Assembly (NCBI GenBank): GCA_010094025.1 | Contig: ML991772.1 | Coordinates: 682,001 to 746,000 of the forward strand | Source of the DNA: Viridothelium virens | Taxonomy: Eukaryota; Ascomycota; Dothideomycetes; Trypetheliales; Trypetheliaceae | DNA length: 64,000 nt | Direction: 5' to 3' | Shown here: positions 21,688 to 33,309 of the stretch, piece after piece | Layout: every line of letters starts with the position of its first letter | Numbering within the stretch: position 1 is the first letter of the stretch | The notes under the pieces: generated by a model | Seen by the model: only the letters and a program-made list of their open reading frames with translations | Databases searched by the model: none | What the model was told of the DNA's origin: nothing | Translations under genes and position numbers: made by a program

Positions 21688-23873
21688 CTATTCTTTTGGT
21701 CCCTCCATAGCCGTAGCCGCTGCTTCTGCCTTCCTGATCGCCTCTGCCACATCGGAACTCCCCTGCTCTCCTTGGCCCTCCTTAATGGCCGCATCAGCCA
21801 GGTGTTGAAGCCCCTGTTTGATCGTGTTGTCGTCGTTATCAGCCTGACCTTCGATCTGATTTAGCCTATTAGCAACCATGCCTCTGGTATATTGATCCCA
21901 AAGCTCGGGGTCTATTTGAGATACCGCTAGTGCTCTCTGAAAAGCTTCCAAACAGGCACGTGCCCTGTCCGATATCTCGTCTATTTTTGACAGTTCAAAT
22001 AGCACAGAAGCAACTAAGAACTTCAACTGGTAATGGATTGGAGTAGCTGAAACCTCAGGTGCTTGCAAAAGCGACAACACGTGTTCGGCGACCTCAAATT
22101 TGGCCGTTGGCGGTACCTGTACATCCATACAGGTGACAAATAAGTGCATATACCATCGAGCAATCAACGCTAATTCGTTGGAAGCGCTCGCCGCCATTGG
22201 GTTGACCTTTGACATCAAGAGCTTGATCGTCGTCCAATTATCAATGTTGAAACAAGGGCTCGGGGCGTCTTTGGTACGCTCAGGTGCTATTTCAAGGTAA
22301 CGTTGTGCGACCATCACAATATCGGTCATGATAGTACATGCGCCTCCAGAATTATTAGCTCTCGGAAAATTCCGTCATGCTTCAGCATGACGAGAGACCT
22401 GACGTGGTGAAGGATAGAGAGCTTACCTGCTAGTTGGAAGATGGCAGAGCCTAAGACTTTTTCATCTTCTGGGTGCAGGACAACATTGTGAACAGTCACT
22501 GGACCCTCACAGCCGAGAGCATGTAGTCGATCAAGAATGTAGACGACCCAAAAGAGACGGCGACCGATTCCGTATTCAGAATTGGCATCAGCAGTAGCTG
22601 GATGACTAAAATTTTTGGCAACATAGAGCTTCAAGAAGGTAGCGTGTCCAGTGGCTGCTTGCAACCACCTTGCTTGCGTCTCCAGCGTTCCGAGTATTCC
22701 GCCTGGTCCAAAGGCTTCAGAAGCCATGGCCAGGAAGACAAGCCCTGTTAAGTATATCAGGCCGGTGGACATATGACCAGTGGGTATGATGTCGGGGTCT
22801 GCTAAGAGCTGTGCAGCATGTTGTGCGACTGTCCGATCAGCAGAATTTGCTGCTTCAATTGAATAGAAAAAAGCTTCGCGAAGTCTCGGTGAGCATAAGG
22901 CTGTCATTGAGAAGAGGCGGTTTCGAGTAGGCAAGATGGGGAAGGTTGGGTGGATGCGTTGGTAGTATTCTCCCAGGGCTGCCTCAGCATTGATATCTCC
23001 CAGTGCAGCGTCCTCGTCGTGTCTGATATTGTGGGGATGCTCGGATCTTTCATTGGAAGAAGTGTCCTGTGGTCCTTGAGATTGCGAGAAAGATCTTTTG
23101 AACGAGGCCATGGGGGTGACAGGGTTATAATCCTGCAACTCCGCCAAGCTATGATCCATGGCCGCCTGATTTCCTGAACCAGCGAAGTACGGTAGTGAGG
23201 AAGCCGAACCCTGTCCTGTTGACCGCTGCTGCTCGAGAGTAGCAACCCTATCACTGAGATCCTTGATGTAGCCCTTATTAGGACCACGTTTCTGAGGGTT
23301 GCGAGTGAAGAGACAATGGGCTGTGGTACGCTTGCAATTCGAGCAGGGTATTTCACCAGACTCGTTTACAGCATCACATTTTATCTAAGGAAATCAGCCA
23401 GATGCTACGTTTGTTGGAAAAGCGAGCGGAAGCAAAAGAATCACTGAGGAAATTTCCTGCTTCAGATAGACCTTCAAGGCGGAAGGGGTGCTGTAGGAGC
23501 GTACCTTTTTTCTTCTACATTCATCACAGGCCCTTGTTGCCTTTGCTCGCTTCTTGCTACTTCCTGGCCCATCTATCGAATCTTCGTGCGGAGACTGCTG
23601 AGCGATATACTGAGCATGAGCATGCTCCTGCAGCTGTCTTGCTATTTCTTGATCAGCAGCCTCCTGCTCATTGTACTGAAGACCGTGTTGGGTTTCATGG
23701 TGCGCGTGCACGCTTTGCTGCTGATCACCATCAGTATTAAATGGCACCGCATTGCGAGAGAATTCCGCGGCAATTTGTATGTCATTTTCTACATTGCGAG
23801 AATTTCCGTAGAATGGATGTGTATTCGAAGGAAGTTGAGAGTCAGTGGGATCTGGATAGGAGTTTGAGCCCAT
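21688..23873 (-). CDS. Zn2Cys6 fungal transcription factor
   Basis: Exons 23873-23505, 23384-22427 and 22343-21688 give 660 residues. The zinc cluster spans the first intron: Cys116-x2-Cys119-x6-Cys126-x10-Cys137-x2-Cys140-x6-Cys147. Splicing joins Arg-Arg-Lys-Lys to Ile-Lys-Cys-Asp, which strongly supports the 120-nt intron. A linker and short coiled coil (Ile-Lys-Asp-Leu-Ser-Asp-Arg-Val-Ala-Thr-Leu-Glu) follow, as in Gal4-type proteins. The middle carries a fungal_trans (PF04082-like) region with the Arg-Arg-Leu-Phe-Trp-Val-Val-Tyr-Ile-Leu-Asp-Arg motif. The N-terminus is Gln/His-rich. The second intron (83 nt) is phase 1 with donor GTAAGC. It is a nuclear DNA-binding regulator. Proximity to the oxygenase and permease makes them candidate targets, by inference. 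Confidence 0.92.
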
Positions 23874-26800
23874 GACGGAAATGGCGGCTTCTGAAGATGT
23901 CTTTCGTGAGAGAAAGTTCGTGATTTTGAGCCTGGGAAGACTGCGGGCGTCACGTGGGGGTCACGCGCAAAGCCGACAGTAAGCTGCCCAAGATCTGTGG
24001 AAAATCACACTACCTCGCAGGCAAAGAGAAAGGTGGAGACAGACAAGTTCGCGAAGTTGAGAGACAACAATCACGGCGGAAGATGAAGATGGAATGAGGT
24101 TGGCCTACTGCCTCGGGTGCAGTTGTCGCTGCTGCACACGTTATGTAAGCGAGAGGAACTCTTATGAATGTTCGCACCAGGGCCTTGAGGCACGTCCATT
24201 GTTGCAACGTCGCACATATCGGTTACGTTGGACTTCTAAAGATCCAAGAACGCAGAAGATGGACTATTACAATTTAGCAAGGAAGCTCGAGTGAAGTTCA
24301 TTGAGGTTGGTCTCGGAGCCAAAGTCGGCGCGTGAAAGGAAGAACTGAGCTTCCGAAGCCCAGCACCCACCAGCCAATCTTCTACACCAGTACCACGTAG
24401 CCTTGTGCCAAGTTGGTCATCGCCGGCGATTACTTGCGCGATTGCTTGGTGCCTTGATACAATTACGCCTCGTCTCGTACCTGACGTACGGCCTCCTGTC
24501 GAAATTCGGTGCCATCACGTGCTTAAGGAGAATCTCACGAAGACCCTTTTCCGGCAAGACTTCGCGCTCAGGAGTTTAGATCACTTCTGCATGCAGATCA
24601 ATCAGCTCGTAATCACGGGCATCAGCATAGTCAACTTCTCAAAAGACGTCGTAATTGACTGGATTTTATAGACATCAAACTCTTTGGGGAAGGTCACTGA
24701 GAAAGTGATGAGTGCCACTTCATTCCGAAACATTTCTACACTCATTGATTCATTTCTTTTCTTTATCTGTTACCTAGAGCTAGCGAAGCTATAAAAACTT
24801 TGTCTGATTGGCGCTTGTACGTGACAAACTCGTGCTTATTGTTACAGCCATCTTGGTTTCTGAGATAATATGTGTCGCTATCTTCACGATTCCACTTCCA
24901 AAGCGTTGGGAATGGAAAAGGAACTACCTGAATATTTTGCGATGCCAACCTGAGCAAAATTTCAAATCCGACATCACGTTAACTGCGACTCCGACATTAT
25001 TACACCTCTTGGTTCCTGGATCACAGGGTACTGCGAAAATGTAAGAATCGAGCAGACTTTAAGGACTTTAATTAAAGATGGAGAAAAAAGATATACACCT
25101 ATCGATATAGTGCAGTGCGTTTGAGCGCTCTTCACGTACGGCGTCGTTCCAGTGACTCGATATTGATACTTTTATCACAGGAGAACGCGAATGCGTGCGA
25201 AGTACTCACATTTAAGCTACGATTTCTCCTGCGGGTATGTGTAGATACATGAGCCCTCGAGTTCTTCTGGATCATTGGGCCGACGCTTTCTCGAACAAAT
25301 GCATAGTGCAATGTGACATAGGACAACAGCGTGAATACTCTACCGACGAATCGTCAAAGACTCAAAGAGAGCCGAGTGCATAGAGTGGGTGCTCTGACTA
25401 GGTGGGGTCCTAGATCCTCCAATCTCGCTTCAGATATACCCATGGCGTAGATCGTCGTGCCATCCAGAAAATTTCCGGAGAAGGGCACGCCGGCCGACGC
25501 TGCTTCATAGGAATCAACAAGGCATGGAATTTCGGGACACAAGTACACAAATGCAACGTGGTAAGCAGGACCGGACAATGGGAAATAAAGAGGCTGTGCC
25601 CAGGAAACAAGTGTACCGAAAAAGTCAACCCCTTCTCCATGAAGCGCTGTAGAGCCGGATTCCGTCTATCATCCGTTCTAAGTTTAGGGGGTGTTCGTCG
25701 CAAGAGACTCATTTCGTGGCTAAGATCATAACGAATAGCTTCTCTTGCGGGGTAATGGTTTGACGGAACGACGGCATGAATTATGTATGGAGCTATGGTT
25801 CGTCGCAAACCCGTCCGTGGTTATTCAAGGCCCGTGGCGCAGCAAAACAGAGTGATGACGAAGGCCTTCTTAGACAGATGGGTGGATGGGTCTCTGACTT
25901 TCCGAACGGAACGTGTTTAAAGACCATCAAAGGTCGGAACGGTTTCTTTGATTTTTCTGGATGTGCAGGGATGGTGCCAGATGGTATCGATAGACTGCGA
26001 CAAGATCTTGCGGCACTAGATGTGGCGGCTATGGTTTCATTGGCATGCCATTCAGACGCGAGCCGCCTCAGCACCAAGGAGGGCCTGGAGTAAAAAAGTA
26101 GGGTGTGGAAAAATGAATTCTAGCTTCCAGCATGTGCCCATCAGGACAATTGTGCTGAGCTGACGAGGGTCAGTGGTTCTTTTTTGTATGGAGAGGTTGG
26201 ATGTTGGCGAAGCTGCATATAAAAAAGAGACGGAGAATTGGGCGGTTTTGACCCACAGGGGATTGCGCAGGTGCGGCCGCTGCCGCACTCCAGATCTGCT
26301 TCTCGTCTTTTTATCCAATCACACAGTCGCGTGCCTGAGGCTACTGTCGCAGATCATTGAAGTTTATCACAGACAGGGCTGATTGTTGGATGGGGATACA
26401 ACCGCTGTGCCTGTATTGGACAGCTCGAGGCGCACAGGGACCAGGGTCGCATGACTGAATCTGGGCCTCAAAGCCCTGGTCAAAGACACCTGGGGTTCAT
26501 CAAACACATCTTGTCGGAAATGACGCGGTTTAAGTGCCAGATGACTGGCTAGGCCGTCTCGGGCTGGGTGTCGCATGTTGAAAGCACCAAGCCAGAATCA
26601 CCCAAATGAGGGTACTCGGCATAAAGTACAGCAAGGCCTCTCGCTGTGTTCACTCGTTTTGCTTCAAAGCCCGTTTGTCACCCTGTTGTTCTGTCCATCG
26701 TTGAGTCGATTATTCAAACTCCCTCACACTGCGTCAACACGCCAAGACTAGACACAATTAAAAGTCGTTCATTGAAATATTCTCCAAGAGCAGTGCTCTT

Positions 26801-27017
26801 TGATTGGCCTGTTGCTATATCAACACTCATTCACCAAGTTCAATATCTTCTCGCTTCCGGCATTCCAAGTTATTGACCACCTGCTCGTCGTCAGAAGCAT
26901 TCACCAGCTCTTCAATTCCTTGGACTCTTCACGGACTCTTGACCGAACCCCACGCTCTCCCTGATTCATACCACTTCACTCAACCACAATCATTCGCTCT
27001 ATCGAGCATCTTCCAAG
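23874..27017. other. Gene-poor tract
   Basis: About 3.1 kb has no supportable gene. The longest frames (for example 25776-26093 plus and 25410-25808 minus) lack motifs and overlap each other. The last 400 bases are the pyrimidine-rich leader and promoter of the GPI-anchored protein gene. Confidence 0.45.
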
Positions 27018-27608
27018 ATGCGATCCACAGTCTTTTTCCTCGCCCTCTCCCCTCTCGCCCTCGCCCAGGCCCCCACAACATCCACCTCAACAATAACATC
27101 CTGGTGGACCTCCACCTCCACGCAGACCGTCCTCCGCGCCAACGCAGCCGCCACCTCCTCCAACACCCTCACCGAAAACGTCAACGGCGCCTCCTCCTCC
27201 TCATCCAACACCCTCACAGAGAACGTCAATGGTGCCTCCTCCTCAACCAACGCCCTCACCGAAGCCGTCGCCGCCAACGCCACCGCGTCCTCCACCATCC
27301 TAACCGAAGCCGTCGCCGGCGGCAGCAGCTCCACCGTCCTGACCGAGCTCATCGCATCCGCGACCGGTGCCGCGGGCGCCGCGGGCCCGCAGTCTGCTGT
27401 CACGGTCGCGGTGCAGGGCCAGCAGGGGTCGGGCGCGCCCTTCCAGATGCCGAATGCGACCGCGCCGCTGCAGTTTGGCGTCAGTGGGACGGGGACGGGG
27501 GCGCAACCGGCGAAGTTCACGGGGGGTGCGGCGCCAGCGGGTGGTGTGTCGGATGCTGGAAGTGTCGCGGTGGTGGTTGTTGGGGTGGTTGGGATGGTTC
27601 TGCTATGA
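27018..27608 (+). CDS. Ser/Ala-rich GPI-anchored surface protein
   Basis: This single-exon gene encodes 196 residues. A signal peptide (Met-Arg-Ser-Thr-Val-Phe-Phe-Leu-Ala-Leu, cleavage after Ala-Leu-Ala near residue 16) is followed by a Thr/Ser-rich stretch. A degenerate repeat comes next: two near-identical Ser-Asn-Thr-Leu-Thr-Glu-Asn-Val-Asn-Gly-Ala units, then three shorter Leu-Thr-Glu-Ala/Leu units (residues about 46-120). The C-terminus is a Gly/Ala segment and a Val-rich hydrophobic tail typical of GPI attachment. The coding strand is strongly C-rich, which opens a spurious 220-codon frame on the opposite strand (27661-26999). The protein is probably an O-glycosylated wall or membrane mannoprotein; nothing points to an enzyme. 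Confidence 0.75.
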   Translation: MRSTVFFLALSPLALAQAPTTSTSTITSWWTSTSTQTVLRANAAATSSNTLTENVNGASSSSSNTLTENVNGASSSTNALTEAVAANATASSTILTEAVAGGSSSTVLTELIASATGAAGAAGPQSAVTVAVQGQQGSGAPFQMPNATAPLQFGVSGTGTGAQPAKFTGGAAPAGGVSDAGSVAVVVVGVVGMVLL

Positions 27609-28149
27609 TGGGCGATTGGCAGAGAAGGTCTTTTGATTATTGATTTCTTTTTCTTTTGCATGTCCTCGATGGACTAGCCTGGTGATGTGAAAAGGGAAGG
27701 GAAGGGAAGTTCCACCAGCGTTATGCGCCTGGGGATGATGTTTGAAGGAAGTCATGTGCATTGGAATTAATGGGTATAATATGCGCGTTCAGCTATGCTG
27801 GCCAGGCTTGCTTTTGAGGGGAAAGGGCAGAAACTTTTTGTATGTTTCGCTTCATAGGATACCCTTTAGCAACGACGAGCGTCCGCGACGGCTCTTTTAC
27901 TACCTATTGTTTATGCTGTGCTCAACAGCGCTCGCATGCAGGTGAGGTAATCTCTTCAGTGTCGCCGCAAGACACTTGTCGGCGAAGCAATCGTCGCGAC
28001 TCGAGGGAGACTGCTTGTCAGGGAGTTCAGGATGGACACTTCGCATTTCCGAAGGAAGCCTTGGTGGAAAACATAGCGGATGTTATAAACAACCGGCTTA
28101 CAGTGGCAGCGTGACGGGCTTCGCACATTGATTGGGATAAGATTGACAG
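27609..28149. other. Intergenic between convergent genes
   Basis: The stretch holds the 3' ends of the GPI-anchored protein gene and TSR2, with no other coding signal. Confidence 0.5.
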
Positions 28150-28822
28150 TCATGTCTTCTTTTTGCCCACGACTTTGGTAAAGCCGTCTTCATCAACTTC
28201 TGGCTCCTGTTTCGGCTTGATTTCCCTTGCTGGCACCAGTGCAGGCGCATCCGACATTTCTAGATCTTCATCTTCACCATCCCAGTCTTCATCTCCGTCG
28301 TCTTCATGGATATGTTCTACGATCTCTACACCAGGACTAAGACCAACGCTCTTTCCTTTCCTCTCATATCTCGCTCTCAAGTCCTGCACACGTTGAAAGT
28401 TTCCTTCAAGAGTGTCTTCTCTTAACAGTAAGATGTCGCGTGCCACGGCAACCTCGCTTTCGGTCTCGAGTCTTGCATCAAACTCATCCTCAAGAACTTC
28501 TAGTAGTCGAGTCTCTATATCCTCAGCATCGGTATCTGGGCGTTCGATTAAGAGATCCGAGATGTGGCCAGCCAACCAGTCGCGCTTTTCGGCGCTCTCA
28601 GGTCCTCCCCATTGGTTCGATACTGCGGTCACAAGTTCGGGCCAGAGGCAGAGTGTGTACCAGATGCCAGCCTCGAGTTGTGTTCGGACTTCATCTATTG
28701 TTGAAGGTTATGCGAGTACAGCCTACTGGTTTCTGATTTCACTTACCAGCAGCAAGCGTGGCCGAGGAGACATCATTTGACTGCGCAGATCCAGGTGCGC
28801 CGAGTGAATTTGCGGTCGCCAT
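28150..28822 (-). CDS. TSR2: Pre-rRNA processing protein TSR2
   Basis: TSR2 escorts ribosomal protein eS26 and is needed for 20S pre-rRNA processing in small-subunit biogenesis. Exons 28822-28747 and 28694-28150 (52-nt intron, phase 1) encode 206 residues. After a short Ser/Ala leader comes the family core: Gly-Ile-Trp-Tyr-Thr-Leu-Cys-Leu-Trp-Pro-Glu-Leu-Val-Thr-Ala-Val, then Asn-Gln-Trp-Gly-Gly-Pro-Glu-Ser and Lys-Arg-Asp-Trp. The conserved Glu-Asp-Glu-Phe-Asp-Ala and an acidic C-terminal region (Asp/Glu-rich) follow, and the protein ends in a Lys-rich tail. It lies head-to-head with the hydrolase gene at 29206, 383 bp between start codons. Confidence 0.9.
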
Positions 28823-29205
28823 GCAGAGGATACAAATGCGTTGAGTGCAAGGATAGGGCAATATTGGTCAGGTTGGTGGGATCAGAAGCTCGGATGCACG
28901 AAATTTACGGATGACAGCACCAGCTGCAGTTCGCGCAACGCCCCTGTCTCCGATCAGTCCGGGGTAAAGGGAGAACACATGAACCATTCTCACCCGACCC
29001 TCCTTTACCCAATCCTTCTTATTTCCCGACCTTATGGCCTCGGCTGGGCCCTCTCAAACTTCATTTCCTAGATTTGCAATTGCGCTCCTTAGCTCTTCTT
29101 CTACCGATTGATGCGTTCTCCGGCTATCATCTCATTGGAAGAAATAGATTGTTACTTAGTCTTGTTCATGTCGCTATTGGATTAGCCCTTCTCCGTTGAG
29201 CAAAC
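28823..29205. promoter_or_regulatory. Bidirectional promoter, TSR2 / hydrolase
   Basis: A 383-bp gap lies between the divergent start codons of TSR2 and the alpha/beta hydrolase and must hold both promoters. It contains a long CT-rich stretch near 28985-29100, common in fungal core promoters. No specific factor site is assigned. Confidence 0.5.
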
Positions 29206-32121
29206 ATGGTATTTAATACTATTACCGTCGGTAGCGCTGTTACTCCGACGGTCATCGAGACGTATTTTTCACACGTATGCCGTCCAATCGTCCTCTTCAT
29301 TTTGCACCTCCTGAGTTTCGCATTGTAGTATCTGAACCGAAAGCCGCTCCATCAAAAGCCAACTGCCCATATCTCCTATCACGAGGGTCTCCGTCTTGTT
29401 CGCGCATTCCTATTACATGCTTCTCATCATACAGTAGAAGAAATCCAGGCCTTTACATCCCAATGGGTCCCCTCACCTCGCTGGGTGAGAAATGACGAAA
29501 TCTCCATACCTTCCTCAGACCTCGATCGAGCTGCAATACATATTCAATCTCAACTCGGTCCACGTGGGGTTGAAGTCTTGGGTGGAAAGACTTGGTGGCA
29601 ATGGCGGCTGGACGATGTTCCGCTCAAGGCCGAGTGGATTGAAATGCGCTCGCACTATACTGAGAGGAAGAGAAAAGGTGGGAAATCGGAGAGAATAATG
29701 CTCTATATTCATGGAGGTGCATACTTTTTTGGAAGCGTTGATGAGCATCGATATCAGATGCAAAGGCATGCGCGAAAGCTTAGAGCAAGGGTTCTAGCGC
29801 CTAGGTATCGACTTGCGCCTGAGTTTCCGTTTCCGTGCGGGTTGCATGACTGTCTTGCAGCATATCTATATTTGCTACAAGAACATGATCCCAATACGAT
29901 AGTATTAGCAGGAGACTCAGCAGGAGGTGGTATGGTCCTTGGATTGCTTGTCACTATTCGGGACCAAGGCATACCTGCTCCAGCAGGCGCAATCTTGTTA
30001 AGTCCTTGGGTGGACTTGACGCATTCCTTTCCAAGCGTTGCTGGAGATGGCAAGTTGGACTACATCCCTAATCACGGTTTCCACCATCGACCGAGTCTTT
30101 GCTGGCCGCCGCCAAATGACGAACAGATGCGCGCGATCCGAGCTGGTAAGCCCATCCCAGATGCAGATGAGATCTCTACTACTGCAGAACATCGTATCGC
30201 AGGCCAAAAGTTAGAAGAAAGTGACGCTGCAAATACTGTCGATCCGAACGACCCTGTGCTTCCTAACCTGTCTATCACACTGGATGGCAAGCTCGTCCGC
30301 CTCAAAGATCAGATCCAATTGTATACCACAAATCAAATGTTAACCCACCCTCTCGTCTCTCCTGTACTCCAACCTTCCCTGGGTGGGTTGCCGCCGCTTT
30401 TGATCCAGGTCGGAGGTGGCGAGCTTCTGCGTGACGAACAGGTCTATCTTGCCCACAAAGCTGCTAATCCACTCGAATATCCACCACCTGTTGACCCTCT
30501 AAAGCCATTTGGTTACACCGAAGATGGCGTCGCAGCCGAAGTCCAAAGATGGAAAGGCACAGACGTCCAGCTCCAAGTCTGGGACGACCTCTGCCACGTC
30601 GCTCACACCCTCAGCTGGACCCGGCCCGCCAAATACATGTACCGCGGCGTCGCGCAGTTCGGCGCCTGGGCCCTCGCCCGCGCCGGCCGGCGCGAAGTCG
30701 AGATCCTCGACGACGACGAAGTCTCCCAGATCTCCACCAGCTCGTCCTCGACCTCGTCGTCGTCGCTCGACCTCGCCTCCAGCAGCTCCTCCGACCTCAA
30801 AGCCTCCGCGCACGACGGCCCCAACGGCAGCACCACCCCGACCATCGACCAGCGCAAATACGACTCCAAAGGCAAACGGCGCGCCTCCGCAAAGAAAACC
30901 AAAAACAAAGCCGCCCCCAGCGACGGCCGCCACGCCATCGCCACCCAAACCCCGCGCAACAGCATCCCCGTCCTGCACGCGCCGCTGTCCCGCACCGACT
31001 CCGCCGCCGTCGGCCGCGCCGGCGACCCCCTCCCGCCCTTCACCGCGCACATGATTCGGCAGCGCGTCGACCGCCACGGCGTCATCCACGCGCTACCGCC
31101 CGCGGAGGAGCTCGCCGGGTGCCAGGTGCCGCGGGAGTCGGTCGGCGCGATCCAGGAAGGGCCGGTGCGGCGCTGGCTCGCGATGCGTAGCGCGTGGGAG
31201 CGGAAGTTTGGGCGGGCGGCGAGGGAGGTGAGAAGGCGGCGGGAGGAGCTGCGGCAGGTGGCGAGGGTGGATGGGACGGATGAGAGGGAGAGTCGGCCGG
31301 TGGCGGAGGGGGAGCGGCCGCCGCCGACGGCGATTGTCGGGTGGGAGTGGAGGGTGAGAGAGGCGAGGAGGATGGGGAAGGGGAGGGGGAAGAGGAGTTG
31401 GGGGATGAGTTTGTGGAGTTTGTGGGGGAGTAGTCATGATGAGGCGACGATTGAGAGGGAGGAGAGGAAGGAGAGGGGGGGTGTGGCGGGAGGGAAGGAG
31501 ATGAGAGGGAGGCGGAGGGCGGAGAGTAAGGGGAAGGAGGGGAAGGAGGGGGTGGAGGAGCAGGCGAGGCCGGGGTTGGAGGAGGTGGGGAGGAATAGGA
31601 GTCACCATAGTGCGGTTACGGATCTTGGGCAAACGTCGACGGAGGATCAGAAGGCTGATGGAAAGAGTGAGGGAGGAGGCAGTGCGGAGAAGTTGGTGCA
31701 GCATGGTGAAGTGGAGCCGACTGGGCAAGAGGAGCAACCAACAACGCCTTCGAGCAATACTGAAGGGGCTCAGGTCGGTAGCGATACTGGTGGTTTGACA
31801 TTTTTGAGCCCGTACTCATCCCGTCCAGCGATTGGAGGTGTCGCCATGCCCTTCAAGCTGGCTTCTCCTCCTCCAGCGGGCGTTAATGCGAGTACACTGA
31901 CATTAGCCAGCGTTGAGCATGGCGTGCCGCCAGTTAAGGAGGTGAAGAAGGAGGAAGATGGAAGCGCTGTAGCCACGCCTGAAAATGACATGAAAGAGGA
32001 AAAGACAGTCATCGGAGAAGGAAGTGTGGTTGAGAGCGAAGAAGCTAGTGCGAGCAGGAAGAGACCAGAGCCGCAAACCTTTATCACTGCGTGGGAGGGG
32101 CAAGAGCTCCGAGGTGAATAG
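29206..32121 (+). CDS. Alpha/beta hydrolase (HSL-type lipase/esterase) with long disordered tail
   Basis: A 69-nt first exon (29206-29274) and the main exon (29329-32121) join in phase 0 through a 54-nt intron, giving 953 residues. Residues about 1-430 are an esterase of the hormone-sensitive lipase group. The oxyanion motif His-Gly-Gly-Ala-Tyr-Phe-Phe-Gly-Ser lies at about 151-159 and the nucleophile motif Gly-Asp-Ser-Ala-Gly-Gly-Gly at about 218-224 (Ser220). The Asp region Gly-Gly-Gly-Glu-Leu-Leu-Arg-Asp-Glu and a His in Leu-Cys-His-Val-Ala-His are also present, so the triad looks intact. About 500 further residues are low-complexity: a Ser-rich patch, basic Lys/Arg segments, then acidic Glu/Gly-rich runs. 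Synonymous sites there are extremely GC-rich, producing long antisense frames. Esterase activity on lipid or aryl esters is inferred; the role of the tail is unknown. Confidence 0.88.
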
Positions 32122-33309
32122 GCTGCTTGGATAGAAAGAGGTGGGAGGGATTACCATTCGTGTCACTACAGTAATGATTAATGTCTCCTATGTGTCTTTG
32201 GCAGAACATCCCGATTTCATCACTTGAGACACTCTTGCTCGTTCGATCTACGCGCAAGGTATGCTGGTGTGGAAGCAGGAATTGTAAAGATATGAGTGCT
32301 CTTCTTTGAGATCAAAATACCATATTCGGTTCTACAGAGTCCCAGTCTCGACCTGTCCTTACGCGGATCTTTTCTTTTCACCGCGATGCAGGGCCTGAAG
32401 ACCTCTTCCACTTCATCTCAAATGCCCTCGGCCTGATCACCTCGTACGATGTACGATGCATCGTCCGCTAACTCAGATAGAAAATTGGTACGCCTCAAAG
32501 TCTGCTGGATTTTTTCGTGCACTTGTCGCTTTAGTGCCTAATGGAGGAGGATCATAGCATTGTATTCACTGGGCGCGTAAGATGAGCGGACTAGTAAGTG
32601 TAGGTTACCGTCAAATGTAGCGCCATAAATCGCTACGACGGCCACGTAGCTCCTCCCTTCTTCTCCTGCCGAGGTCAGACTCATGTTCGTTTCGAGTGGA
32701 AAGAGGATGCGAGTCGAGGCTGGGACCGTCAGCAACTTCAATCTGAGTGACGCCAAGTATTATATACAGAGAATTTCCTCGCGGAGCCAACACATCTCAC
32801 TACCGTAACCCATGGCTATGCAAGGTAGTTTGTTTTCTTGAATCCACAGGCAGACTTTCGGGGGGATCGCAATTGGGAAGATGGTAAAAGAAGAATTTCA
32901 AAAGTGGGTTGATCGTTGCCAGAGTAATTTGCTGGAAAGTCTCTTTTCTTAAAGAAGGGGCCTACTACTCTGGGGCGTTTGCAAGTGTCGATTGCACGAT
33001 GTAGTGTCAAACGCATCTTGCTGAACTCACCTGGCTGCATATCCGCAGTACGGTAGAGATAGGAAAGATGCACGCAAATATTGCTTTTATCGAAATTCTG
33101 AAGCCTTACCAGAGGCGTTTCTTGAAGCTAACATATACCATAACCAATACAAATGGGCTGACTGGGACCAAAATGAATGTGAGATGCCTGTCTGTCCAAG
33201 TCTTTACTCCCCATCATATTTGGTATCTCAAATGTCAGCTGAGATACACTTGAAATATGTTGATTTACTTCGTATGACTGCCTGAGCTGTTGTTAACTCT
33301 CAATAAGAC
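32122..33309. other. Intergenic, no gene seen
   Basis: Between convergent genes. Short minus-strand frames near 32538-32793 look mildly protein-like but have no start/splice support. Confidence 0.45.

Noticed and set aside
26999-27661. 220-codon minus-strand frame
   Set aside because: It is exactly antisense to the GPI-anchored protein gene. The C-rich third positions of that gene remove stops on the other strand, and the antisense product is repetitive with no signal or domain.
30499-31737. Long minus-strand frames of 196 and 214 codons, and an alternative plus-strand frame of 213 codons
   Set aside because: All lie inside the GC-extreme tail of the alpha/beta hydrolase gene and encode Arg/Pro/Leu low-complexity sequence. 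They are composition shadows.
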